Shown here: positions 25,303 to 33,623 of the stretch, piece after piece
Numbering within the stretch: position 1 is the stretch's first letter
Layout of the letters: the number at the start of each line of letters is the position of its first letter
Assembly (NCBI RefSeq): GCF_900184685.1
Contig: NZ_FXXL01000005.1
Coordinates: 496,001-560,000, forward strand
DNA: 64,000 nucleotides
Origin: Butyricimonas sp. Marseille-P3923
GTDB lineage: Bacteria; Bacteroidota; Bacteroidia; Bacteroidales; Marinifilaceae
Reading direction: 5' to 3'
The notes under the pieces: model-generated
What the model saw: only the letters and a program-made list of their open reading frames with translations
What the model was told of the DNA's origin: nothing
Database searches by the model: none
Made by a program: the position numbers and the translations under genes

Positions 25303-25667
25303 ACTTTGTTCCCTATCTTCACCGGCACAACTCCCTGTTCTCTCCGGAAATTCATCATGCCCACCAAACTTTTGCATCGTATTTCTATTCTCATCATTTT
25401 CTATTTTTAAATTAACGATACAAAAATATCCTCCCTTCCTCTTGTCATCAACCAAATGACACAGACAGCCAAATAACTTTATGAACACCCCAAAATTTGA
25501 CACTAACCTCATCTTATTCGTAACGAATACTTACTACCAAACATTGCGATGTATTCTATCCTCGACCTTGATTTCCTTTTGCTTGCAGATAGAAGATTTA
25601 TTTATAAACACTATCCGTTGTAATCCCATGCATATCCCGTGGAGAATAGGGATTATTCTCGCTTAAA

Positions 25668-25718
25668 AGCCGGTACAAAGCCGATGTAAAGCCGCTCGGG
25701 AGCATCTTTATACCGGCT
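25668..25718. repeat. Inverted repeat AGCCGGTA...TACCGGCT downstream of the sigma gene
   Basis: The arms 25668-25680 and 25706-25718 pair over 13 positions with one mismatch; the interior repeats the word AAAGCCG. It lies 90 bases after the sigma stop on the minus strand and is a candidate transcription terminator or attenuator that separates sigma from fecR expression. Between it and the hairpin at 25247 nothing else is recognisable. Confidence 0.5.
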
Positions 25719-25808
25719 AAACACCTTGTATAATAAGACATTAACACGGAAATTCAATAAGATATCCACGTATCTTCCATGCTATTACCTACTATTAAGA
25801 TATGGGAC

Positions 25809-26393
25809 TCACGTGATTTCCAATAATCTTTTTTCAAGAAAAAATAAATACACCGCAATATCACCCTCTTTTTCAGTTGTTTGCCTGAGCTTTTTTAACG
25901 CTTTTACCAGAAGAGAATTTACTGTCGAAACCGAAATACCCAATTCATCCGCCACCTCTTTATATTTCATTCCCTTCAAATACACGCTTCGAATAATCTC
26001 TTGTGTTCTGGGCGGCAACTTCCCGATTTCCGTTTCCACCCGCCGGAAAACCTCGTCCTCGAAACTATCATATTCTTCCCAAGGACTCTCGTAACGTGCC
26101 ACGTCACAAGCCCGCCTTAACGGATCTATTCTATCGAGCTGGTTCAAAGCCAAGTTACGCACGGAAGTAAACAAATATGATTTCAGTGTATCAGGCTGTA
26201 ACTTATCCGCAAACGACTTCTCCCACAATTTAACGAAAAAATCCTGTACCACATCCTCCGAACGCTGAGTATCGTGCAAAAAAGTAGCTGCCCAAACCAC
26301 TAGCGGCTTGTAGTATTCTTTAAAGAGAAGCTCCATTCCACCTATCTTCCGCTCTTTCAGCAACTCGCAAATCTCTTGGTCACTCACTCGCAT
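25809..26393 (-). CDS. ECF sigma-70 factor of the SusCD locus
   Basis: 194 residues. Region 2 with KEYYKPLVVWAATFL, RSEDVVQDFFVKLWEKS and TSVRNLALNQLDR; region 4 with LPPRTQEIIRSVYLKGM and helix-turn-helix VADELGISVSTVNSLLVKAL. It should direct transcription of the fecR-susC-susD-lipoprotein-protease genes that follow on the same strand. A good -7 element precedes it. The C terminus is hydrophobic (DIAVYLFFLEK), milder than the poly-Phe tail of the orphan sigma at 2203. Confidence 0.93.
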   Translation of the reverse strand: MRVSDQEICELLKERKIGGMELLFKEYYKPLVVWAATFLHDTQRSEDVVQDFFVKLWEKSFADKLQPDTLKSYLFTSVRNLALNQLDRIDPLRRACDVARYESPWEEYDSFEDEVFRRVETEIGKLPPRTQEIIRSVYLKGMKYKEVADELGISVSTVNSLLVKALKKLRQTTEKEGDIAVYLFFLEKRLLEIT

Positions 26394-26417
26394 ATCCCAT
26401 TTTTTGCACTTGAGTTA

Positions 26418-26425
26418 CAAATATA
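26418..26425 (-). promoter_or_regulatory. Predicted -7 element of the ECF sigma gene
   Basis: The minus strand reads TATATTTG, an exact TAnnTTTG match, 25 bases upstream of the ATG at 26393 and downstream of the rhomboid stop at 26451, so sigma has its own promoter and is not only read through from the rhomboid gene. Confidence 0.55.
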
Positions 26426-26450
26426 GAGATTTTTATTCTCTAAAAACCGA

Positions 26451-27059
26451 TTAGTGCCTTAAAAGTTGCTGTATAAATATCTGCAACAACCCGGGTTCCA
26501 GTAATATCGGGAAAATAAAACCATACACCGCCCCGTAGAAATGGGCATTGTGATTGATATTATCCCCGCCCCGCTTCGCCATGTACTGGCAATACCATAA
26601 ATAAACGAAACCGAACACGATACCGGGAATAGGAATCGCGGCGAATAAATAAATCTTATCCCAAGGATTCAAGAATATGGCGGTAAACAACACTGCCGAT
26701 ACCGCCCCCGAAGCCCCGATAGAAGTATAATATCGATTATCCCGGTATTTCCATAAATCATATAGAGAAGCCGCTATCATTCCACCGAAGTACAGAAGTA
26801 AAAAACTACCCCCGCTAAAGCCCAAATACCCGAAAGCACTCTCCACGTACTGACCGAAAGAAAGAAACGTGAACATATTCACGAACAAATGCACCCAATC
26901 CGCGTGTACAAACCCGTGAGAAATAATACGGTACCACTCCTTAGAGTGTATCATACGGTAAGGCGAATATGACAGCTTGTTAAATAACGAATCATTGCTA
27001 AAACAAGCTATTGATACCACCACCGTGACAATAAGTATAGCGTAAGTTATCATATCCAA
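26451..27059 (-). CDS. Rhomboid family intramembrane serine protease
   Basis: 202 residues with about six membrane helices. The catalytic dyad is present: Ser117 in SIGASGAVSAV (GxSG) and His173 in NHNAHFYGAVYG; the L1-loop region EWYRIISHGFVHADWVHLFVN (quoted here in part as HADWVHLFVNM) gives the oxyanion-side His/Asn. It cleaves transmembrane substrates within the inner membrane; no substrate can be named. Three bases separate it from the L,D-transpeptidase gene upstream, so they are likely co-transcribed. Confidence 0.93.
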   Translation of the reverse strand: MDMITYAILIVTVVVSIACFSNDSLFNKLSYSPYRMIHSKEWYRIISHGFVHADWVHLFVNMFTFLSFGQYVESAFGYLGFSGGSFLLLYFGGMIAASLYDLWKYRDNRYYTSIGASGAVSAVLFTAIFLNPWDKIYLFAAIPIPGIVFGFVYLWYCQYMAKRGGDNINHNAHFYGAVYGFIFPILLEPGLLQIFIQQLLRH

Positions 27060-27062
27060 TAT

Positions 27063-27755
27063 TTAAAAAATTTTCCTATCCGTATCCCCGGCAAAAGCGG
27101 TTCGCTCGGCATAAGTCTTGTCATCCCCGTGAATATATAAAAGAGTTCCACCCTTTATCGTGTCAATAATCTTTTTACACACCGTCAGCGGTAAAGCCGG
27201 ACATCCCAAGCTGCGTCCCAATCGACCGCACGACCGAATAGTGGACGGATCAGCATAGGCAGCCCCATGCATCACTATAGCCCGTTCTTTCGCGTTATCA
27301 TTTATTCCTTTTTCCAATCCGTCAAGAATCAAGGAATACCCGTTCTTCCCGTAATAAGTATTTTCCGTCCGATAGAAACCCAACGAACTCTTGTAAGAAC
27401 CCTCTTTATTGGAAAATGAAGTAGCGTACTTTTCCCCGCTGTTTCTCCCGTGCGACACGTATGACACGTAGAGTAACTTCTTCAATCTCAAATTAACCAC
27501 GTACAAACGCTTCTCGGTAGAAGGTTTCGAGAAATCAATCAAGGTGAGAATATCCTTCGCCAATGAATCGGTTTGATTATACCCGGCAATCGCTCGTTCA
27601 AAAAGAGCATAATCCACGATACCCTCCAAACCAATCTCGTGATAAAGCGTTTTGCTATTCACGGGCAAATGCCTTTCTGCCGCAACACACGGTTGCGCCA
27701 TCCAACAAATAATCCCGACAAAAAAAAGCGTCAAAAATACACGCATAACTATCAT
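27063..27755 (-). CDS. Murein L,D-transpeptidase catalytic domain protein (YkuD-like), copy 1
   Basis: 230 residues with a signal peptide of about 26 residues. The catalytic region reads IVMHGAAYADPSTIRSCGRLGRSLGCPALP, quoted in parts: MHGAAYA supplies the His and SLGCPALP the nucleophilic Cys. This is the subfamily in which the motif is SxGCPAL rather than SHGCxR. It would form or edit peptidoglycan crosslinks or attach proteins in the periplasm. ATG at 27746 is an equally possible start. Five bases follow the stop of the second transpeptidase gene, forming a tandem pair. Confidence 0.85.
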   Translation of the reverse strand: MIVMRVFLTLFFVGIICWMAQPCVAAERHLPVNSKTLYHEIGLEGIVDYALFERAIAGYNQTDSLAKDILTLIDFSKPSTEKRLYVVNLRLKKLLYVSYVSHGRNSGEKYATSFSNKEGSYKSSLGFYRTENTYYGKNGYSLILDGLEKGINDNAKERAIVMHGAAYADPSTIRSCGRLGRSLGCPALPLTVCKKIIDTIKGGTLLYIHGDDKTYAERTAFAGDTDRKIF

Positions 27756-27760
27756 TTACA

Positions 27761-28681
27761 TTAATCAAACACGATCACCAATGTCTTCTCCACCTCCGCC
27801 CAATCATACATGAACTTGGCATGTGACGTGGCATTTCTCACGCACATGTGCGACCTTGGCGTTGTCCCGAGCGACCAACTGAACTCTATCAACTCGTTGT
27901 GAGGGTAATTCACCGGTACCCCGTGTAAATAAGCTCCCCCTGTAAACCGGATAGCGTATGGTGCAAACCCTCCTTCTTCCGCCGACCCGTCCTTCAAGAA
28001 CAACATCTCCGACAATTTCTTTTGAATGAAATAAATTCCCGGGGGTGTCGGCTGTTGATAAGGCGGTCTGTTAGCTCCCGTTGTAATCGGATTCATACTC
28101 CGCACCAACCACGTGGCTCCATCCTGTTCCAAAGTTGCTATGTTCTGGTTCGTTCGGTCAACAAATATAACTTTTTTAATTGAAAGAGGACCTATCAGCT
28201 TCATGTATTTTTTAGGCACGTGCCACACGCCACCGAAAGTAGCCGGGATAATCTGGAAATAATCAGCACTATCGCTGATCACGGAAACGTAAGCCCCGTC
28301 CCGACCGTAACGGAATGGAACTTTCACGTTACCTAAGCTGTACAAAGGAATTCCTTGATAACGATTTACCCCGAACGTATCCCTAATCTGCTTGTATTTA
28401 TTAGTCATATATTTTTCTGTCAAAGGGGCTTCACCATTCTGATTTTTATAATTCCTTAACACGCCATACCCGTCATTCCGCTCTTGAAACGTCACGAGTG
28501 AATCCAAAAATGCCGAAATCTTATCCCACTGGAAACGTCGCTCCTGCTTCCCGTATTTATACGTGTCCGACAAAGTATGCCGGTCATACAACAACTTCTT
28601 CTTTATCTCGACGGCATGCGTTTCCACTCCCAACCACATGAAAAGTAGAATCAAGCCGTAACGTTTTATCCGAATCATCAT
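27761..28681 (-). CDS. L,D-transpeptidase (YkuD domain), copy 2
   Basis: 306 residues with an N-terminal signal/anchor (about 8-24). The YkuD domain occupies roughly 170-300: PPGIYFIQKKLSEM, YLHGVP with the first catalytic His, then SHMCVRN with His278 and nucleophile Cys280. The usual glycine of SHGC is replaced by Met279. About 150 residues precede the domain, longer than average. First gene of the transpeptidase-transpeptidase-rhomboid group, downstream of the V-ATPase terminator. Peptidoglycan 3-3 crosslinking or carboxypeptidation is inferred from the family. Confidence 0.83.
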   Translation of the reverse strand: MMIRIKRYGLILLFMWLGVETHAVEIKKKLLYDRHTLSDTYKYGKQERRFQWDKISAFLDSLVTFQERNDGYGVLRNYKNQNGEAPLTEKYMTNKYKQIRDTFGVNRYQGIPLYSLGNVKVPFRYGRDGAYVSVISDSADYFQIIPATFGGVWHVPKKYMKLIGPLSIKKVIFVDRTNQNIATLEQDGATWLVRSMNPITTGANRPPYQQPTPPGIYFIQKKLSEMLFLKDGSAEEGGFAPYAIRFTGGAYLHGVPVNYPHNELIEFSWSLGTTPRSHMCVRNATSHAKFMYDWAEVEKTLVIVFD

Positions 28682-28748
28682 TATTCAACATTTATATTTC
28701 AATAATGATGATACGTTAAAAAATCACATTTTGTTATCATGAAATAAT

Positions 28749-28782
28749 AAAACGGGGACTTACACACGAAGTCCCCGTTTTT
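28749..28782 (-). terminator. Terminator of the V-ATPase operon
   Basis: AAAACGGGGACTT pairs perfectly with AAGTCCCCGTTTT (13 bp, arms 28749-28761 and 28769-28781) around a seven-base loop; the stem ends in A and T runs, so it works on either strand. It lies about 30 bases after the subunit K stop. Confidence 0.9.
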
Positions 28783-28812
28783 CAGATATAATTAAAATCT
28801 ATACTTTGATAC

Positions 28813-29277
<465 letters not shown>

Positions 29278-29310
29278 CTATTTAATTTGTTATTTTTATA
29301 ATCTTTGTTT

Positions 29311-31158
29311 TTAATCATTTACTTTTTTTCTGAACGGCTCGTATTGCTTACCACCACCTTCAAATCCGGCATTCTTGTAGAACTCCACGAAAGTCAAACG
29401 CATCGGGTGCACGAACGAACTGATCATACACAAACCGAAATTTATCGAGTGACCAATAATCAAGATCAGAAATACCGCAATAAATTTTACAACGGCAGGT
29501 AGACCGTCCGTGAGTTGGAATGCCAACGTGTTGAACACTCCTCCCAAAATACTACCCGTCAACCCGATAGCGAAAAGACGGATATAGGAAAGCGTGTCCC
29601 CCAGCAATCCGGTAGCCATGTTGTACGTTCCCCACAACCCGGAGCCGAAATTCGTGAAAACTCCCTTTCCCGGAGAGTTGTAGAAGTAGATCGTGAGCGC
29701 ACAGAGTCCCAAAAGCACGTACAACACGTACTTCAAAACCTCCGGAATCACCACCTTCAACATCGGCAACCCGATCAACACTCCCAACAAGAGAATTGCA
29801 CCGACCCAACCTAACGTGGAAACCGCATACTTAAACCCGAATTGTTTCGTCAACCGAGCGGCATTCAAACACATTCCGTAAAGAATCTGAATAATACCCA
29901 CGGCAACAGCGATAATCATCATCGGATTATAACCTCCCAAATATTTACCATAGTTCGCTTCTGTCAGGAACAACGATTTCACACCGGCAAGCCAAGGCCA
30001 TTCCACGCTATCCAGAGCGATACCGAAGAACGAACCCGTTAATAACCCGACAACAACCGTCATGAGTCCCAGATACTGCCCCAACACGAGGTATCCTTTT
30101 ATCGCGGGAGAAGCCTTTCGCCCGATGATAAAGCACACCAACCAGATAATCAACCCGTATCCGCCATCCCCCATACACATTCCGAAGAACAGCATAAAGA
30201 ACGGAGCAAGGAAGGGGGTCAAATCCAATTCCTTGTATTGCGGCAAAGCAAACATCTTCGTTACCGGCTCAAATAATCTTGAATAAGCGCTATTCTTCAA
30301 CTGCACGGGAACATCATCCTCGGGTGTAGGTCTGGTAAACTCGAAATACACATCCTTCGTTTCGAGGAAACTTCTCATCTCTGCTTCCTTCTCGACGGGA
30401 ATCCATCCTTCCAATGCAATCACCTTTTCGTCCACGAACGTCTGCACGGCATCCTCCACTTTCAATTTATCCGCCATCTCCGTGATCTGTAAACGATACT
30501 TCTTCAAACGTGCAATCGCGTCTTGGGAAATCGCATCCAACTCTTCGCCGATCTTTACCGATTCCTCCCGTAGCCCTTTGATCTGTTTTTTTAACTCATC
30601 TTGGGTTGCTTGAGGGAATATATAGGGATCCGCTTCCAATTCCACCTTCATTCCGGCGGGAGTAACCGTGACAAAATACTTTTGCCCCATCATCTCGCTA
30701 ATGACAACAGCATCATACGTCGCTTCCCATTCCGGTTGAAACTTCTGTTCCGCCACGGAAAAGAAATGAAATTCCCACCCAGCGGCTTCCAACTTCTGAA
30801 TCTTCTCCCGGGAGAACTGTCCCCACGGGCGATAAGCGGCATAGTCTTTCTCCAACCCGACCAATTGCTGGTCGATTTGTTCCTGTCTGCTATACAAACC
30901 TTCCAGATATTCCAGCAAATGCTCGTCGTCAGCCTTTACCTTCTCGATCTGCTCCACATCGTTCCGACTCTGCATATGCGTGATCATCTCTCCGGCACGT
31001 TTAATCAACATCAACTTAGCCTGAAGATCCGTATCTTCTGCCGATCGTTCCGTATTCTCGTGAATATGAACCATTCCCTTTTCCCGGAGTTCCCCGAGAA
31101 ACGTCTGATATTCCTTGTAAAATATCAACAGGGATAATTTCATCATAGGTACTATCAT
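29311..31158 (-). CDS. ntpI: V-type ATPase subunit I (membrane stator)
   Basis: 615 residues: a cytoplasmic N-terminal half with coiled-coil stretches (about 60-240) and a membrane half with about seven helices from 320 on, including the region LLGDTLSYIRLFAIGLTGS that carries the conserved Arg facing the rotor ring. It is the a-type subunit that forms the ion half-channels and the peripheral stalk anchor. The start at 31158 is preceded by GGAGG about eight bases away, in the end of the subunit D gene; only three bases separate the two genes. Confidence 0.95.
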   Translation of the reverse strand: MIVPMMKLSLLIFYKEYQTFLGELREKGMVHIHENTERSAEDTDLQAKLMLIKRAGEMITHMQSRNDVEQIEKVKADDEHLLEYLEGLYSRQEQIDQQLVGLEKDYAAYRPWGQFSREKIQKLEAAGWEFHFFSVAEQKFQPEWEATYDAVVISEMMGQKYFVTVTPAGMKVELEADPYIFPQATQDELKKQIKGLREESVKIGEELDAISQDAIARLKKYRLQITEMADKLKVEDAVQTFVDEKVIALEGWIPVEKEAEMRSFLETKDVYFEFTRPTPEDDVPVQLKNSAYSRLFEPVTKMFALPQYKELDLTPFLAPFFMLFFGMCMGDGGYGLIIWLVCFIIGRKASPAIKGYLVLGQYLGLMTVVVGLLTGSFFGIALDSVEWPWLAGVKSLFLTEANYGKYLGGYNPMMIIAVAVGIIQILYGMCLNAARLTKQFGFKYAVSTLGWVGAILLLGVLIGLPMLKVVIPEVLKYVLYVLLGLCALTIYFYNSPGKGVFTNFGSGLWGTYNMATGLLGDTLSYIRLFAIGLTGSILGGVFNTLAFQLTDGLPAVVKFIAVFLILIIGHSINFGLCMISSFVHPMRLTFVEFYKNAGFEGGGKQYEPFRKKVND

Positions 31159-31161
31159 AGA

Positions 31162-31752
31162 CTATTCCTCCATCAATTTACGGGTTTTCACGATCTTCTG
31201 CGACGACTTGGACAGATTTTCCTCGTCCTCAAGGAAACGCTTAATCTTACGAATAGCTTCCTGATAACCCGGTATCTGCACCTTCTCGTACAAGTTCACC
31301 TTTTGAGTGGTCTTCTTTCTCGCCTTATCGAGCAACTCCATTTTTCTCGCGAAAAACTCTCTCTCCAAAGCGATACTCACCACTTTCTTGATGTATTCAA
31401 CTCCGTCAAGGAGCCATCCCGGTTGGTTGAACAAGCTGAAATCCTTCACCTCGTAGTCCACCCCGTCCAGAACGGGCGTCTTCACCCCGGCAATCTTCTT
31501 CACCGACATCCTTACATCCTTCACGACGAGAATATCTTCCTTGTACTCGTCATAAAGCTGCAGCATATCGTTGAGCGAATTCAGCGTCTCCTCCAACTTC
31601 ACACTAAACTCATCCGCCACCTGTTTCGCTTTCTTCACCTCCGACCGCAAAGCCGACTCCTTGTTTTTGATGGTAGGCAATGCCCGTACTCTCATCTTCA
31701 ACTGCTTATCCAGCCCCTGAAGCGAAGTTTTATTATATTGAAACTTTATCAC
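31162..31752 (-). CDS. ntpD: V-type ATPase subunit D (central stalk)
   Basis: 196 residues, long N- and C-terminal helices typical of the central rotor shaft that turns inside the A/B hexamer. The N terminus FQYNKTSLQGLDKQLKMR and the C-terminal IKRFLEDEENLSKSSQKIVK match the D subunit pattern. In most operons it directly follows the B gene; here a four-helix-bundle gene and its flanking repeats intervene. Confidence 0.9.
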   Translation of the reverse strand: MIKFQYNKTSLQGLDKQLKMRVRALPTIKNKESALRSEVKKAKQVADEFSVKLEETLNSLNDMLQLYDEYKEDILVVKDVRMSVKKIAGVKTPVLDGVDYEVKDFSLFNQPGWLLDGVEYIKKVVSIALEREFFARKMELLDKARKKTTQKVNLYEKVQIPGYQEAIRKIKRFLEDEENLSKSSQKIVKTRKLMEE

Positions 31753-31773
31753 CTTACCAGTTTTTAAATTTTA

Positions 31774-31798
31774 GATTTATGATTTACGATTTATGATT
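31774..31798 (-). repeat. Left arm of the repeat flanking the four-helix-bundle gene
   Basis: Two direct copies of GATTTATGATT (31774-31784 and 31788-31798) spaced 14 bases apart. The stop codon of the inserted gene falls inside this arm. It faces inverted copies at 32186-32211. Confidence 0.8.
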
Positions 31799-32191
31799 CA
31801 AAGACTCTTTAGATTTACGATTAACTTCGGATTCCAGATTATAACTTTTCGTTTTAATCGAAGCGACAATCATTGCAACAAGTTCATTAGCTTCTTTTTT
31901 CAAAGGAGCTATATCACTTTCCGACAACAAATGCGCTTCTTCCATAATCTCTAACCAATATACTGTTTCATCGCACTCTTCCTCCACGATTTTCATCTTA
32001 CTAATAAAATCCTTGTCGGATTTTGCACGACAAACAGCTCTATAATTAGCACCGACAGACAAAGACGAACGCAATATTTGGTCACAAACAACTTTAGCCA
32101 ATTGCGTTCTGGGAAGTTTCTCAACTAACCGAATCACTGCTAGCCCCAATTGTTTTGTCCTATATTTAAACGTCACTTTATCCATAATCAT
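31784..32191 (-). CDS. Four-helix-bundle protein (23S rRNA IVS / S23-like) inside the V-ATPase operon
   Basis: 135 residues, helical, with the family's FKYRTKQLGLAVIRLVEKLP start and the conserved core SSLSVGANYRAVCRAKSDKDF (quoted in part as SVGANYRAVCRAKS) and EECDETVYWLEIMEEAHLL. Proteins of this fold are encoded in intervening sequences of 23S rRNA genes in some bacteria and act as Avd partners in diversity-generating retroelements; isolated copies are common in Bacteroidetes and have no settled function. No reverse transcriptase or rRNA gene is nearby. The gene sits between subunits B and D and is bounded on both sides by paired inverted repeats, which suggests it arrived as a small element. 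Confidence 0.85.
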   Translation of the reverse strand: MIMDKVTFKYRTKQLGLAVIRLVEKLPRTQLAKVVCDQILRSSLSVGANYRAVCRAKSDKDFISKMKIVEEECDETVYWLEIMEEAHLLSESDIAPLKKEANELVAMIVASIKTKSYNLESEVNRKSKESLNHKS

Positions 32192-32211
32192 AAATCAAGA
32201 AATCATAAATC
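32186..32211 (-). repeat. Right arm of the repeat flanking the four-helix-bundle gene
   Basis: Two copies of AATCATAAATC (32186-32196 and 32201-32211), the exact complement-inverse of the left-arm 11-mer, spaced 15 bases apart and ending one base before the subunit B stop. Confidence 0.8.
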
Positions 32212-32212
32212 G

Positions 32213-33535
32213 TCAATCTTTATAGCCACCGAATTGTTCGATAATCTCCGCCTTAATTCCCAACTCCGCCTTGTTAAAGTATTTCCGGAACAGCTCCCAC
32301 GCTGTATCCAGCATCTGCTCGACACTGATGTTTACGTCAATGGCAAGTAGGTTGTTCGAATACTCTTTCGCGAAATCAAGGGTACGGCGGTCGTAGTCCG
32401 TCAGGTCAAAACCGTTCTCCATCTTCGTGCGGGCATTGGCTGCATCGGCATACAGACGGATGGCGGCATTCATCACTTGCGGGTGATCCTTACGGGTTTT
32501 CTTACCGATCACGAGCTGTTTCAAACGTGACAAACTTCGGAACGGGTCAACGATAACCTTACCGATCTCCGAATCCTTACGCAAGAATAACTGTCCCTCG
32601 GTAATGTACCCCGTGTTATCCGGAATAGCGTGTGTAATATCACCACCGGACAACGTGGTCACGGCAATAATCGTGATAGAACCTCCGGCAGGGAACTGCA
32701 CTGCTTTCTCGTAAATCTTCGCCAAGTCCGAGTACAGAGAACCCGGCATGGAATCCTTCGACGGGATTTGATCCATACGGTTAGACACGATACTCAAAGC
32801 ATCGGCGTACAACGTCATATCCGTCAACAACACCAATACCTTCTCGTTCTTCTCCACGGCGAAATACTCGGCAGCCGTCAATGCCATATCCGGAACCAAC
32901 AAACGCTCCACCGGGGGAGCCTCCGTCGTATTCACGAAACTGACAATACGGTCAAGCACTCCGGCATTATCGAACAGATTCTTGAAATACAGATAGTCGT
33001 CATTCGTCAATCCCATACCTCCCAAGATAATACGATCCGTCTGGGCTCTCAATGCCACGTTCGCCATTACTTGGTTATACGGTTGATCCGGATCGGCAAA
33101 GAACGGAATTTTCTGTCCGGACACCAACGTGTTGTTCAAATCAATACCCGCGATACCCGTTGCAATCAATTCCGACGGTTGTTTACGTCGAACCGGGTTC
33201 ACGGAAGGACCTCCAATCTCTCGTTCCTCCCCGTCAACTGCCGGTCCCCCGTCAATCGGGTCGCCGAAAGCATTGAAGAAACGTCCGCACAAATCATCTC
33301 CAACCCTTAAAGTCGGAGCCTTCCCCAAGAATGTCACTTCTGCATTCGTCGGGATACCCTCCGTTCCGGAGAACACCTGAAGGGTTATATCATTACCCCA
33401 AATCTTCACGACCTGTGCCAACCGCCCGTCTACAATAGCCAATTCGTCATTTCCGACGCCTTGAGCATTCAACGTACACGTTGCCTTCGTGATCTGAGTA
33501 ATCTTTGTATAAACTTTTTGAAAAGCAGTCGTCAT
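32213..33535 (-). CDS. ntpB: V-type ATPase subunit B (regulatory nucleotide-binding)
   Basis: 440 residues, soluble V1 subunit. It contains the B-type core (ELIATGIAGIDLNNTLVSGQ, PFFADPDQPYNQVMANVALR quoted at their limit) but no Walker A lysine motif, as expected for the non-catalytic subunit; the arginine-finger region SRLKQL is present near 340. It forms the hexamer with subunit A. Confidence 0.95.
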   Translation of the reverse strand: MTTAFQKVYTKITQITKATCTLNAQGVGNDELAIVDGRLAQVVKIWGNDITLQVFSGTEGIPTNAEVTFLGKAPTLRVGDDLCGRFFNAFGDPIDGGPAVDGEEREIGGPSVNPVRRKQPSELIATGIAGIDLNNTLVSGQKIPFFADPDQPYNQVMANVALRAQTDRIILGGMGLTNDDYLYFKNLFDNAGVLDRIVSFVNTTEAPPVERLLVPDMALTAAEYFAVEKNEKVLVLLTDMTLYADALSIVSNRMDQIPSKDSMPGSLYSDLAKIYEKAVQFPAGGSITIIAVTTLSGGDITHAIPDNTGYITEGQLFLRKDSEIGKVIVDPFRSLSRLKQLVIGKKTRKDHPQVMNAAIRLYADAANARTKMENGFDLTDYDRRTLDFAKEYSNNLLAIDVNISVEQMLDTAWELFRKYFNKAELGIKAEIIEQFGGYKD

Positions 33536-33545
33536 ACCTATTTTA

Positions 33546-33617
33546 GATTTTTGATTTCAGATTTTTGATTTAATGTTCTTGCCAAAGCAACGAATCATAA
33601 ATCGTAAATCATAAATC
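33546..33617 (-). repeat. Empty copy of the paired 11-mer repeat between subunits A and B
   Basis: Two copies of GATTTTTGATT (33546-33556, 33560-33570) face two inverted copies of AATCATAAATC (33593-33603, 33607-33617) across a 22-base spacer, the same architecture as the element at 31774-32211 but without a gene inside. It fills the whole gap between the two ATPase genes. Confidence 0.75.
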
Positions 33618-33623
33618 ATAAAT

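Noticed and set aside
25237-25512. 91-codon minus-strand frame in the sigma-fecR gap
   Set aside because: It runs through a perfect hairpin and tandem repeats, has no ribosome-binding site and no protein-like pattern.
31784-32191. Avd gene of a diversity-generating retroelement
   Set aside because: No reverse transcriptase, template repeat or variable-repeat protein lies within the window near it.
32630-33310. 226-codon plus-strand frame inside V-ATPase subunit B
   Set aside because: The sense strand is an unmistakable ATPase subunit; the antisense protein is His/Arg/Gln-rich noise.
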